A DNA stretch of 64,000 nucleotides from Micromonospora sp. HK10 (GTDB lineage: Bacteria > Actinomycetota > Actinomycetes > Mycobacteriales > Micromonosporaceae), in the NCBI RefSeq assembly GCF_000982955.1, contig NZ_KQ058828.1, forward strand, positions 62,001 to 126,000. Reading direction: 5' to 3'. The position numbers and the translations under genes were made by a program. The notes under the pieces are model-generated. The model saw only the letters and a program-made list of their open reading frames with translations. It was not told the origin of the DNA and did not search any database. This document shows, piece after piece, positions 25,201-34,417 of this stretch; positions within the stretch are counted from its first letter, which is position 1; each line of letters opens with the position of its first letter.

Positions 25201-28041
25201 GGCGTCGTACTCCGCGGTCGGGCGGCCGTGCGCGTCCCGCACGGTCCGGGCCACCGTGGCGTAGACCGGCCCCGTCGACCACGAGTCGGCCTCCTCCTGC
25301 CGGGTCACGTCTCCCACGGTCGGTGCGGTGCCCCAGGTGGTCGCGTCGTCGTGGTAGTAGCGGCGGTCGGCGAGCAGATCCTGCGGGTAGCCGGGGGTGA
25401 CGCCGCAGGCGACCCCGACGGTGAGCTCGCGGGACACCGCGTCGACGATCCAGTCGCCGGTGTTGCGGGCGTAGCTGAGGTCGGTGCAGGTGTCGTCGTC
25501 GGAGCGGCTGACGTCGCCGTGGTCGTGGATCTGCTGCAGCGTGCCGTATCCGGGGTCGTACCGGTAGCTCACCTCGGTGGTCCGCGAACCGCCGCCGGCG
25601 AGAGTGGTCACGGTCCGCTCCCACTCGACGTCCGTCAGCCGGGCCTCCAGCCAGCCCCACGCGCGGGGGCGGCGGGCGGTCGGCGAGCCGATCTCGGTCG
25701 GCTGGGAGACGGTACGGTTGATCACGGGGCCGCCGTCACCGTCGTAGACGGTGGTCATCCGGGCGAAGCCGCGCCAGGACGCCCGGTCCGGCACCCCGTC
25801 GACGGTGGCGCTGCGGCTGCCGGTGACGGTCTTGTCGCCGTCCATGCCGCGCAGGAACAGGTGCTCGGTCAGGGTCTGCCGTTCCCCGGCGCCGCCGCTG
25901 CGGACCCGCACCCGCTGGAAGCCGCGAAACTGGCCCCACGTCTTGCGCGCCTCGGGCACCAGCTCGTTCTCGTCGTAGTGCCAACCCGGCCCGTCCATCA
26001 GGTACTCGTACGAGGTGGTTCTCGACGGATTGCCACCCACCCGGTCGGTCTCGGTGACCTGCGCGACGACGTACTTGTGGAACACGTCCAGCTGTCGGGC
26101 CGGCCCCCAGTAGACGGGGAAGCACCGGCGCTCGTTGGCGTCGAGGGTCAGGGACATGCCGGGCACGCACTCCTGTACGGCGTACGACACCGCGATCTCA
26201 CCGCCGGTCTCGGTGGAGATCCTGTTGATCCGCAGCTTGTACATCTGCGGCAGGCCTTCCGCGGCGTCCACCCGGTTCTGCCCGATGGTGCCGTCGAAGC
26301 TGACCGCGGGCATGGTCACGGTGCCCCCGGTGTGCCCCGAGCGGGTGATCGAGTTCAGCCACAACGCCGCGCTGGTGCCGGTGACACTCGGGTACGAGTG
26401 GACCAGCTCCCACGAGTCGACGTCGGCGTACCCGCCGGCCGTGTACGACTGGGTGGTGATCCGTACCAGCCGCCTGGTGGACCAGAAGGTCGGCGTGGGC
26501 ACCGCGCAGGAGGAGGCGTCGCACCACTGGTCCCAGGGCACGTCCGGCCAGTTCTGTGGTGCTGAACGGGCGCAGGCGGTGCCGGGGACGCACCGGTCGC
26601 CGACGGTGAACACCACCCGGCGCGGGGCCGCCGCGCGGTAGAGGGAGCCGATCCGCTGCCCGTACTCGACCCGGGCCAGCACCCCGTCGCGGACGTACGG
26701 GGTGGGTGTGGTGCCGGTCAACGCGTAGTGGTTGGTCTCCCGGTCGTAGAAGTACGACGCCACGTCGTCGTGCCCGTCGATGACGAAGTCGAGCTGCCAG
26801 CGGTACGCCTGCTGGCACCATGAGGTGGCGAACGTGCCGGTGTGGCAGGGCTCCCCCGACTGGTTGCCGAAGACGGGCACCGTCCAGGTCGAATTGGTCT
26901 CCGGGTTCCCGGCGGTCCACTCCGGCAGCCGGTTACGGCCGAAGAAGTACTGGGTGCCGTCCGGCGACGTCAACCGCCAGTGTTCGCCGTCGTTGTCCCC
27001 GTTGACCGCGCCGGTGAGCAGCTCGACCCGCCAGCCGTTGTCGCGCTCCATCCGCCACACCCCCGTGGCGGCGTCCCGCACCAGCTCACCGGTCAGCCCG
27101 GGCAGCACCACCATGGCGTTGTCGCCAGCCCAGCACAGGTCGTTCACCCCGGCCTGCCCGTCCTCGGCACACGGTCGGTACGACCGCTCGATGAACCCCG
27201 GCTGGTAGTCGAACCCCTCCCCCACCCAGGAGGGCTGGTTGTTGGTCGAGGCCACCCGGCCGTCCACGGTCCCGGACGAGTACGACAGCTCGATCTCCGG
27301 TGTCGGTCCGGGCGCCGCCGGCAGCTGGATCGGGTACGACCAGGTGAAGTCACCGGACTGCAGGCCCACCTGCCAGGTCGCCGAGGGAGCCAGCGAGGTG
27401 GGCTGGAAGCTGCCGGCGCTGCCGCCCGGGGCGGCGGTCACCGCGTACAGCCCGTCGCCGACCTGGGCGCTGACCCGGCCGGCCCGGGAGTCGTTGCGGG
27501 AGCCGACCGGGGTGAGCCGGCGGCCGTCGACGCGCATCAGGGCGAGCCGGGAGCCGTAGTCGCCGCCGTAGGCGTGCCGGAAGCCGGAATAGTCGACCTC
27601 CACCGTGCCGCGCCGGCCGCCGGCCAGGTGCGCGACGCGCAGCAGCAGCCCACGCACCCCGGCCTTGGCGGTCTCGGCGCGGCCGAGCACCTCAACCCTG
27701 GTCCGGGCGGCGGCCGAGCCGCTGTGCCCGAGCCACACCGGCAACGTGCCGGCCCGGGTCAACGCCGGGTCCTCAACGGTCAGGCCCTGCGATCTCCCCG
27801 GCACCGTCACCTCGGCGGTACCGGGGGCCGGCCAGCTCACCGCCGGGGAGCCGCGCAGCGAGCGCGCCGCCTCCGCGTCGGCCGCGCGGGGCCGGGCGGC
27901 CGGGACCGCGGCCTGCGGAGCCCGGGGCGCCGCGGCGGGCCCCGCCGGGCGGGCCAGCGCCGGCGGCGCCCACAGCTGCGCCGCGACGAGGCCGGCGGCG
28001 ACCATCATCGACGCGTACGTCCGAACGCGACGACCAACCAT
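22210..28041 (-). CDS. Rhs/YD-repeat secreted protein with WPHK-repeat tail (Rhs 1)
   Basis: About 1943 residues. Residues 1-31 form a signal peptide (two basic Arg, hydrophobic core, ALA-R cleavage). A conserved N-terminal module (about 230-650) contains TWQVGLQSGDFTWSYP and GFDYQPGFIERSYR. YD repeats run from about residue 850 to 1580 (many Y-D-x2-G-R/N motifs). The Rhs core (about 1690-1745) has GLVHLGAREYDPDTGRF and ends at DPDGL. The last 200 residues are unique, first acidic/Tyr/Trp-rich, then a Trp/Pro/His/Lys-rich tail built from five-residue WPHK(P/A) repeats. ATG at 28041 has GGGAGG five bases upstream; a GTG precedes it directly. Rhs cores usually form a shell around a C-terminal effector, but no known toxin fold is recognised. 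Same operon as the LamG gene. Confidence 0.9.
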   Translation of the reverse strand: MVGRRVRTYASMMVAAGLVAAQLWAPPALARPAGPAAAPRAPQAAVPAARPRAADAEAARSLRGSPAVSWPAPGTAEVTVPGRSQGLTVEDPALTRAGTLPVWLGHSGSAAARTRVEVLGRAETAKAGVRGLLLRVAHLAGGRRGTVEVDYSGFRHAYGGDYGSRLALMRVDGRRLTPVGSRNDSRAGRVSAQVGDGLYAVTAAPGGSAGSFQPTSLAPSATWQVGLQSGDFTWSYPIQLPAAPGPTPEIELSYSSGTVDGRVASTNNQPSWVGEGFDYQPGFIERSYRPCAEDGQAGVNDLCWAGDNAMVVLPGLTGELVRDAATGVWRMERDNGWRVELLTGAVNGDNDGEHWRLTSPDGTQYFFGRNRLPEWTAGNPETNSTWTVPVFGNQSGEPCHTGTFATSWCQQAYRWQLDFVIDGHDDVASYFYDRETNHYALTGTTPTPYVRDGVLARVEYGQRIGSLYRAAAPRRVVFTVGDRCVPGTACARSAPQNWPDVPWDQWCDASSCAVPTPTFWSTRRLVRITTQSYTAGGYADVDSWELVHSYPSVTGTSAALWLNSITRSGHTGGTVTMPAVSFDGTIGQNRVDAAEGLPQMYKLRINRISTETGGEIAVSYAVQECVPGMSLTLDANERRCFPVYWGPARQLDVFHKYVVAQVTETDRVGGNPSRTTSYEYLMDGPGWHYDENELVPEARKTWGQFRGFQRVRVRSGGAGERQTLTEHLFLRGMDGDKTVTGSRSATVDGVPDRASWRGFARMTTVYDGDGGPVINRTVSQPTEIGSPTARRPRAWGWLEARLTDVEWERTVTTLAGGGSRTTEVSYRYDPGYGTLQQIHDHGDVSRSDDDTCTDLSYARNTGDWIVDAVSRELTVGVACGVTPGYPQDLLADRRYYHDDATTWGTAPTVGDVTRQEEADSWSTGPVYATVARTVRDAHGRPTAEYDAAGAVTRTAYTPATGPAAQTVVTDPKGFTTTTTYEALRGDAVATVDANGGVTSSGYDALGRLVRVWLPGRATTSSPSTEFGYTVRDYAPSVLTTRRLLAGSTYLTSYELFDGFLRSRQTQQAAPGGGRIVTDDLYDSHGWLERSYGRRYEAGPAGPSLAGGTVPSQTRYEYDGAGRQTAEIFLVGTTERWRSTTGYGGSWTTVDPPDGGTATTRILDARDRVVELRQHQGGTPAGGYDTTRYTYTRAGQLATVTDPTGNVWRYSYDLRGRRTRAEAPDTGTTSYSYDTAGRLSATTDARGRTLAYTYDELGRRTGMFDGSTAGGKLAEWTYDTAVLGKGLPAGSIRYAGGNAYTSAVTRYDNRARPTAVAVTVPAVENQLAGSYTTQFAYNELDLVTAAQLPTGGGLPAETLQYGYDSLGLPTTLRSSAATYVAASTYTDLAEPASYTLGAVGAQVVRDFSYEYGTRRPSGAAARLGSGTKLADISYSYDPAGNMTATRDVLTGDNQCFRYDHLRRLLDAWTTGDCTAAPATGALAGPAPYWQTYSYDATGNRRSQVRHAAGGDTTWSYSYPAAGAVQPHTVRAVTGTGPAAGVSTSYTYDPAGNLTGRTAGATRQDLTWNTEGRLESVTGAGVTTSYLYDADGNRLIRRDPAGTTLYLGDTELRLASGSVTGTRHYRHGDSTVAVRAAGSVSWLVTDHHDTATLAVAAGSLTATRRPVSPFGDPRGAAPAGWPGERGFVGGTTDPSTGLVHLGAREYDPDTGRFVSADPIVDHDDPQQVNGFAYANNSPLTYADPDGLRATAVKTPTAGIGTVTGSLTTMVRDQSAVDGSDYVVEVWPDWSAYDDLAYYEGGSDDGWDDGDWADDSGGGPTYYYEQRPCAGWNQCLRQRPSEWQADDGSIAAASVVGLLAAGPGAEPWPPHRTDRPWPDKPWPHKAWPHKPWPHKPWPHKAVPRWPWPFPWPTTDKPHRPHKPWWPPAGWPPRKSDVCVQSYPSPC
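22351..22440. repeat. 15-bp tandem repeats encoding WPHK units
   Basis: About six copies of a 15-base unit in phase with the Rhs 1 reading frame: cttgtgtggccaggg (22351, 22366), then cttgtgcggccaggc, cttgtgcggccacgg, cttgtccggccacgg and a degenerate last copy. They encode the PWPHK/AWPHK pentapeptides at the C-terminus. The length is likely variable between strains. Confidence 0.9.
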
Positions 28042-28156
28042 CACGACCTCCCGGCCATTTCCCTAGTAGCCGACCGTCCCGGCGGTCAGGACGGATCGAA
28101 GAACCAGCAACGTCAGTGGGCAACGGGCCCAACGGCAGGCTTGCCTCCGGTTGCGG

Positions 28157-31100
28157 CTACGAGCCGCCGGATCCGACGATGTTTCCCAGGGCCCGCAGGA
28201 ATGCCTCCAGTGCTCCGGCCTTCTTCCCACGGGGCGGCGTCACGGATCTGGGCGGCTGGTAGGGAGAACCGCCTTCGAAAAGCTCGGACGGATCCCTGGG
28301 CATGCTCGCGAAGCTGTTCGTGTCAGCGGAGCTGTAGTACCTCGAGCCGAGCCGCCGTTCCAGCTCACTCCGGGCTCCGCTGCTACCGGCATTCGCCGCT
28401 TTCAGGATCTCCCGGAGGTCGTCGCCCCCGCCGTAGCTCTTGTTCGAGCCCCCTGAGCTGCTACCGCCTCCGGCGCAGACGATGAAGATGCCACCCGCGG
28501 AGCAGATACCGCCAAGCGACGTGCTTGACTTCTTTCCGGTCGACTCGCTGGCCGGATTCGTCCGCTTGTTCGTGTTCGTGCCGGTACACAGCAGGATCGT
28601 CTGCAGGCAGGGGTTCTTCGTCGTCGCCGCCTTCTTGGCAGATGCCTTGCCCGCTGCCTCCACGTGCTTGAGGTGCTCCTTCGCCGTCGAGCGGTTCTTT
28701 TGGCACCGCGAGTCACAGGTGGCCTTCGCCTTGGCCTTCGGCTTGACCCGCGTCGTCGGGTGCCCGGTCAGCTTCGGCTTCGGCTTCGGTTTCGGCTTCA
28801 CGCGGGTCGTCGGGTGCCCGGTCAGCGCCTTCGGCTTCGCCTTGGCCACCTTGGCCTTGGCCTTCTTCGCGTCCGCGACGATCTTTGCGTTGCTGCCGTC
28901 GCACTGCCGGGGGTTCGAGCACTTCGCCTTGAGACCGTCGGGATCGCTGAGCGTCGCCGGGTTGTTGTTGCCGTAGGCGTACCCGTGCATCTGCTGCGGA
29001 TCGTTGACGTCGATGATCGGGTCGACGGAGATGAACCGGCCGGTGCCCGGATCGTACTCGCGGGCACCGAGGTGGGTGAGGCCGCTGCTCGCGTCGATCG
29101 TGCCGCCGACGAAGCCCTTCTCCCCCGGCCAGCCGGCCGGTGCGGCGCCACGCTCGGCGCCGAACGGCAGCTGGTAGCGGCGGGTGATTGCGAGGCTGAC
29201 CGCGTTGACGGCGAGTTGGCCGGTGCCGTGGTGATCGGGTACCAGCCAGGTGAGCTGGCCACCGGTCCGCACGGCCATCGTGTCGCCGGCGTGGGTGTAG
29301 TAGCGGGTGCCCACCGCCGCGCCGCCGCCGGCCGGCTGGCGCAACTCGTCGGTGCCCAGGTAGACGGTGGTGCCGGTCGGGTCCCGGCGGATCAGCCGGT
29401 TTCCGTCGGCGTCGTAGAGGTACGAGGTGGTCCGGCCGCCCTCGGTGACCGACGCCAGGCGCCCTTCGGCGTCCCAGGTCAGGGTTTGGCCGGCGCCCGC
29501 CACCGTCCGGGTGGTGGTGTTGCCGTCGCTGTCGTAGCCGTAGCTGTCGGTCCGCGACCCGCCCGGCCCCGTGGTGGTCACCGACCGCAGCGTGTGCGGT
29601 TGGTCGGAGCCGGCGGCCGGGTAGGCGTAGCCGCGGGTGATGTCGCCGCCGGCGGCGTGCTGCACCTCCGAGAGCCGGTTGCCGACCTTGTCGTAGCGGT
29701 ACGAGTGCCAGTAGGGGGCGGGGCCGCCGAGCCCGGTCGTGGCCGGCGCGGTGGCGCAGTCGTCGCCGGAAGGGGTCCACGCCTCGGTGAGGCGGCGCAG
29801 GTAGTCGCTGGTGAAGCACTGCCGGTCCCCGGTGGCCTGGTCGGCGATCCTGGTGACGTTGCCGGCCGGGTCGTAGGTGTAGCGGACGTCGCTCTGCACG
29901 GTCTCGCTGGTGGTCCTGGTCCGGGTGACCGCGCTGGCCAGCCGCCGGGTGCCCAGTTCGTAGGTGAAGTCGCGCACCACCTGGCTACCGGACGCGCCCA
30001 GCGAGTACGACCGGGTCTCCGACAGCTCGGTGTAGGCGGACGCGGCGACGTACCAGGCCGTCGCGGTGCGTAGCGTGGTGGCCAGCCCGAGGCCGGTGTC
30101 GTAGCCGTACTGGAGGGTTTCGCTGGGGATGTCGCCGACCTTCGGCAGCAGCATCGCGGTGACCTGGTCGGCGGCGTTGTAGGTGACCCGGGTCCGGTAC
30201 GTGCCGCCCAGGCCGGTCTCCTCGCTGGGAATGGTGATCGTGCTGCCGGTCGGCCGGCCCGCCGCGTCGTAGCCGTACACCTCGTTCTGGTACGCCCGCC
30301 CGGCGGCGTACCGGGTCGAGCCGGTCGGCAGGCCCTTGCCACCGGCGAGGGTGTCGTAGGTCCACTCGGCGAGCTTGGTGCCGGCGGTGGAACCGTCGAA
30401 CATCGCCGTCTTCCGGTCGAGCTCGTCGTAGGTGTAGGCGAGGGTGCGGCCGCGCGAGTCGGTGGTGCTGAGCACCCGGTCACCGTCGTCGAACGTGGTC
30501 AGCCGGGTGCCGGTGTCCGGGTCCTCGGTGCGGGTCTCCCGGCCACGCAGGTCGTAGCTGTGCCGCCAGACGTTGCCGGCCGGGTCGGTGACCGTCGCGA
30601 GTTGCCCGGCCCGGGTGTAGGTGTAGCGGGTGGCGTCGTAGCCGCCGGTCGGTGCGCCGCCGGTGAACTGGCGCAGCTCCACGGTCCGGCCGTCGGCGTC
30701 GAAGACCGTCATCGTGGCGGTGTCGCCGGCCGGTGGATCCTCGGCGACCCAGTTGCCGCCGTACGAGGTGGTGGTGCGCCACTTCTCCGCCCCGGCGGCG
30801 AGGAAGATCTCCGCGATCTCGCGCCCGGCGCCGTCGTAGACGTATCTGGTCAGCGCCGGGATGCTGGCGTCGGGCACGTCCACCAGGGCGGTCCCGGGCC
30901 CGGCCTGCCCGTTCCAGTACGAGTCGCTGACCCGGTCCACCTGCCCGTAGGCGTCGTAGCGGGTGTCGGTGAGCACCCGGCCGCCGGCCGGTGAGGGCGC
31001 CTGCGTCTGCCGCTCCCGCAGGAACCCGTCGAGAATGGTGTAGCTGGACAGGTAGCTCGAGCCGTTGCCGAGCAGCGTCTGCGCGGTCATCGAGGACGGG

Positions 31101-34100
31101 CCGTCGTTGCGGACCAGATAGCTGAACTGGACGGTGGGCGACTGGGTCGCCTTGCTGCGCCCCGGGGCCCAGCCCTTCACCAGCCGGCCCAGTGCGTCGT
31201 AGCTCATCTCGGTGACCCGGTTGTTCGCGTCGGTGACCTTGACCGGCACGCCGAGCAGCGGGTCCACGGTGGTGGTGGCGGTGTGCCCCAGCGCGTTGGT
31301 CATGGACACCGAGGTCACCGGCCCGCCCACGGCGGGGGTGTAGCTGGTGGTCTGCCGGTTGCCGAGCGCGTCGACCTCGGCGGTGACCCGGCCGTGCCGG
31401 TCCAGTTCCAGCCGTCCGGCGTCGACGTAGACCGGGCCACCGGACCAGGAGGCCACCTCCTGGGTCCGGGTGACGTCGCCGGCCTTCGGGGGGGCGCCCC
31501 AGGCGCTCTGCCCGTCGTAGAAGTAGCGCTCGTCGGAGATCAGGTCGTCGGGGTACCCGGCGGTGGCCGCGCAGCCGACCGAGACCACCTCCTCCCGCGA
31601 CTCGGTGTCGACGATCCAGGCCGCGTCGTTGCGGGTGTAGGTGTAGCGCGTGCAGGTGTCGTCGGCGGTGGTGGCCAGATCGCCCTGGTCGTCGATCCTC
31701 GTGACGGTGCCGTACGTGCCGTCGTACTCGACCACCGTCTCAGTGGTGCGCGTGGTGCCGTCGGCCAGCGCGGTGAGCTGTCGCTCGGACTTCTCCACCG
31801 TCAGGTACGCCTCGATCGCCTGCCCGTTGGGCAGCGCCCGGCGGGCGGTGCGGCGCAGGTCGTCCGGCGTCGAGATGGTCCTCTCCAGCCACGGGCCGCC
31901 GTCACCGTCGTACTCGGTGGTCATCCGCGCGAAGCCCGCCCACTGCGGCCGGTCGTCGATGCCGTCGACCTTCACCCCGCTGTCCGGCGGCCCGGAGAGG
32001 TTCACGTCCCCGTCCATGCCGCGGAGGAAGACGTGCTCGGTCAGCGTCCGCTGCCCGCCGACCGGGCCGGTCCGCACCCGAACGGTCTGGTAGCCGCGCC
32101 ACTGGCCCCACGACTTGCGCGCCTCGGGTACCAGTTCGGCGTCGTCGTGCCGCCAGGCGTGCCCGCCCATGACGTACTCATACGAGGTGACCACGTCCGG
32201 GCTGCCGCCCACCAGATCCGACTCGGTCACCTGGTCGACCACGTACTTGTGGAAGAACTCCTGATTGATGCTGGTGCCCGTGCCCCATTTCGCCGGGAAG
32301 CAGCGCTTGTCGTTGTTGTCGACCGGGGGCAGCGAGGTGGGCAGGCATTCCGCCAACCGGTAGCTGACATTGATCCGTGCGCCCGACTCGGTGTAGATGG
32401 CCTGCAGCCGCCGCTTGTGGAACTGCGGACGCCCGTCGTTGCCCGCGTCGACCCGGTTGGGGCGGGTCGTGCCGTCGAAGGTCACCGCGGGCAGGCTCTG
32501 GGTGCCGTTGACGTATCCGGTGTGCACGACCGCGTCGAGCCACAGCGTCGGGTCGGTCGGATCGCTCGGGTCGGTCGATCTCGGGTAGGAATGGGTCAGC
32601 GTCCAGGACTCGACATCCTGCGCCGCCCCACCCGAACGCACCTGGGTGGTCACCTGCGCCAACCGCTTGGTGGTCCAGAACGACGGCGCGGGCACCGTGC
32701 AGGACGCCGCCCCGCACCACTGGTCCCACGGGGTGTCCGGCCAGTCCTGCGGCTGCGACTGCACGCAGGCGGTGCCGGGAATGCACCGGTCGGCCACGGT
32801 GAACAGCACCTGCGCGGAGGCCGGCGTGCTGAACAGGGCGTCGGCCCGCTGCCCGTACTCGATGCGCTTGAGCGAGCCGCCACGGACGTACGGGGTGGGC
32901 GTGATGCCGCCGCGGGCGTAGTAGTTGATTTCCTGGTTGTAGTAGAGCGACATGGCGTCCCCGTGCGGATCCACCACGTGGTCCAGCGCCCACCGGTAGC
33001 CCTGCTGGCACCAGGAGGTGACGAACGTGCCGGTGTTGCAGGGCTCCCCCGACTGGTTGCCGAAGACCGGCACGGTCCACGCGGAGTTGGTCTCCGGGTT
33101 GCCCGCCTGCCAGCCGGGCAGCCGGTTGAGACCGAAGAAGTACTGCGTGCCGTCCGGCGAGGTGAGCCGCCAGTGCTCACCGTCGTTGTCCCCGTTGGTC
33201 GCCCCGGTCCGCAGCTCGACCCGCCAGCCCTCGTCGTCGCCGACGCGCCACACGCCGGTCGCGTCGTCGCGGACGAGCGGCCCGGACGCCCCGGGCAGCG
33301 ACAGGACGGCGTTGTTGCTGGCCCAGCAGAGGTCCTGCACCGTCGCGGCCTGGCCGTCCTCGGCGCAGGACCGGTACGAGCGCTCGATGAATCCCGGCTG
33401 GTAGTCGAACCCCTCGCCGATCCAGGACGGCTGGTTGTTCGTACCGGCGACCCGACCGTCCACGGAGCCGGACGAGTAGGAGAGCCCGACCTCCGGCTCC
33501 GGGCCAGGCGTCGCCGGGGCCTCCATCGGGTACGACCAGGCGAAGTCGCCCGACTGCAGGCCGACCTGCCAGGTGGCGGACGGCGACAGGGAGGTGGGCT
33601 TGAAGCTGCCGGTGCTGCCAGCACCATCGGCGGTGACCGCGTACAGGCCGTCGGTCACCCGCGCCGTCAGCCGCCCCGCCGCGGCGTCGTTCGTCGCGGG
33701 CACCACGCTCCGCCCGGCCGACCCGTTACCGGCCGCGGCCAGCGCGTTCTCGGGCAGCCGAACCAGGACCAGCCGGGCCGCGTAGTCTCCGCCGTACGCG
33801 TGCCGGAAGCCGGAGTAGTCCACCTCGAGGGTGCTCGGGCGGTCGACGCCGTCCGGGTGGGCCACCCGGAGCACCACCCCGCTGACGCCTGCTCGGACCG
33901 CCTCCGCTCGGCCGAACATCTGGACCCGGACCGGACTCGCCACGGCCGCGCCCCGTGCCGCCGATGCGACCGCACCGACGCGTACCGGTAGCTTCCCGGC
34001 CCGCACGAGCGCGGGGGTCCGGTCCGCCGCGCTCGGCGTCGTCACCTCGGCGGTACCGGGGGCCGGCCACCGGACCGCCGGTGGTGTCCGCACGGCGACC

Positions 34101-34321
34101 GCGGCGTCGGTGTCGGCCGCTCGGGACCGGACGCGGGCCGGCGTCCCGTCGGTCGAGTGGGGACGTGCGGCTGCGGCATGCGACGGCGCCTCGTCGGGAC
34201 GGGCCGCCTGGGCGGGGGCGGCGCCGATCGACGTCGCGGCCAGCGCGGTGACGGACACCGTCACCAACCAGCGGAGGATCGACCCGGATGAGGAGCGGCG
34301 GACGGACAGGTGGCCAACCAT
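28157..34321 (-). CDS. Rhs/YD-repeat secreted protein with Lys-rich tail (Rhs 2)
   Basis: About 2054 residues, paralogous to the next gene downstream over most of its length. An extended basic N-terminus and hydrophobic core (about 17-40, ending APAQAA) form the signal peptide. The conserved N-terminal module (TWQVGLQSGDFAWSYP, GFDYQPGFIERSYR), YD repeats (about 950-1650) and Rhs core (GLTHLGAREYDPGTGRF to DPDGL at about 1796) follow. The 258-residue tail is different: Lys/Ala/Pro-rich with two copies of LTGHPTTRVKPK, then Cys-containing and Gly/Ser-rich segments, then a charged C-terminus around LREILKAANAGSSGARSELE. ATG at 34321 has GGAGG five bases upstream; an upstream in-frame start at 34402 lacks one. 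The tail could be a cargo or toxin domain of unknown type. Confidence 0.9.
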   Translation of the reverse strand: MVGHLSVRRSSSGSILRWLVTVSVTALAATSIGAAPAQAARPDEAPSHAAAARPHSTDGTPARVRSRAADTDAAVAVRTPPAVRWPAPGTAEVTTPSAADRTPALVRAGKLPVRVGAVASAARGAAVASPVRVQMFGRAEAVRAGVSGVVLRVAHPDGVDRPSTLEVDYSGFRHAYGGDYAARLVLVRLPENALAAAGNGSAGRSVVPATNDAAAGRLTARVTDGLYAVTADGAGSTGSFKPTSLSPSATWQVGLQSGDFAWSYPMEAPATPGPEPEVGLSYSSGSVDGRVAGTNNQPSWIGEGFDYQPGFIERSYRSCAEDGQAATVQDLCWASNNAVLSLPGASGPLVRDDATGVWRVGDDEGWRVELRTGATNGDNDGEHWRLTSPDGTQYFFGLNRLPGWQAGNPETNSAWTVPVFGNQSGEPCNTGTFVTSWCQQGYRWALDHVVDPHGDAMSLYYNQEINYYARGGITPTPYVRGGSLKRIEYGQRADALFSTPASAQVLFTVADRCIPGTACVQSQPQDWPDTPWDQWCGAASCTVPAPSFWTTKRLAQVTTQVRSGGAAQDVESWTLTHSYPRSTDPSDPTDPTLWLDAVVHTGYVNGTQSLPAVTFDGTTRPNRVDAGNDGRPQFHKRRLQAIYTESGARINVSYRLAECLPTSLPPVDNNDKRCFPAKWGTGTSINQEFFHKYVVDQVTESDLVGGSPDVVTSYEYVMGGHAWRHDDAELVPEARKSWGQWRGYQTVRVRTGPVGGQRTLTEHVFLRGMDGDVNLSGPPDSGVKVDGIDDRPQWAGFARMTTEYDGDGGPWLERTISTPDDLRRTARRALPNGQAIEAYLTVEKSERQLTALADGTTRTTETVVEYDGTYGTVTRIDDQGDLATTADDTCTRYTYTRNDAAWIVDTESREEVVSVGCAATAGYPDDLISDERYFYDGQSAWGAPPKAGDVTRTQEVASWSGGPVYVDAGRLELDRHGRVTAEVDALGNRQTTSYTPAVGGPVTSVSMTNALGHTATTTVDPLLGVPVKVTDANNRVTEMSYDALGRLVKGWAPGRSKATQSPTVQFSYLVRNDGPSSMTAQTLLGNGSSYLSSYTILDGFLRERQTQAPSPAGGRVLTDTRYDAYGQVDRVSDSYWNGQAGPGTALVDVPDASIPALTRYVYDGAGREIAEIFLAAGAEKWRTTTSYGGNWVAEDPPAGDTATMTVFDADGRTVELRQFTGGAPTGGYDATRYTYTRAGQLATVTDPAGNVWRHSYDLRGRETRTEDPDTGTRLTTFDDGDRVLSTTDSRGRTLAYTYDELDRKTAMFDGSTAGTKLAEWTYDTLAGGKGLPTGSTRYAAGRAYQNEVYGYDAAGRPTGSTITIPSEETGLGGTYRTRVTYNAADQVTAMLLPKVGDIPSETLQYGYDTGLGLATTLRTATAWYVAASAYTELSETRSYSLGASGSQVVRDFTYELGTRRLASAVTRTRTTSETVQSDVRYTYDPAGNVTRIADQATGDRQCFTSDYLRRLTEAWTPSGDDCATAPATTGLGGPAPYWHSYRYDKVGNRLSEVQHAAGGDITRGYAYPAAGSDQPHTLRSVTTTGPGGSRTDSYGYDSDGNTTTRTVAGAGQTLTWDAEGRLASVTEGGRTTSYLYDADGNRLIRRDPTGTTVYLGTDELRQPAGGGAAVGTRYYTHAGDTMAVRTGGQLTWLVPDHHGTGQLAVNAVSLAITRRYQLPFGAERGAAPAGWPGEKGFVGGTIDASSGLTHLGAREYDPGTGRFISVDPIIDVNDPQQMHGYAYGNNNPATLSDPDGLKAKCSNPRQCDGSNAKIVADAKKAKAKVAKAKPKALTGHPTTRVKPKPKPKPKLTGHPTTRVKPKAKAKATCDSRCQKNRSTAKEHLKHVEAAGKASAKKAATTKNPCLQTILLCTGTNTNKRTNPASESTGKKSSTSLGGICSAGGIFIVCAGGGSSSGGSNKSYGGGDDLREILKAANAGSSGARSELERRLGSRYYSSADTNSFASMPRDPSELFEGGSPYQPPRSVTPPRGKKAGALEAFLRALGNIVGSGGS
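28742..28826. repeat. Direct repeat in the Rhs 2 tail
   Basis: Two nearly identical 22-base copies (gtcgtcgggtgcccggtcag core at about 28752 and 28806), 54 bases apart, encode the duplicated TGHPTTRVKPK block separated by Lys-Pro/Lys-Ala runs. In frame, so probably an internal duplication within a linker. Confidence 0.85.
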
Positions 34322-34417
34322 GGCAGCCTCCAACGGCGTGACCGATGCCAATGCGGAGATCATCGATGGCCGTCGTACAGGGGAGCGCACAGCGCTGCGC
34401 ACAGCGGCGGTGACCGC

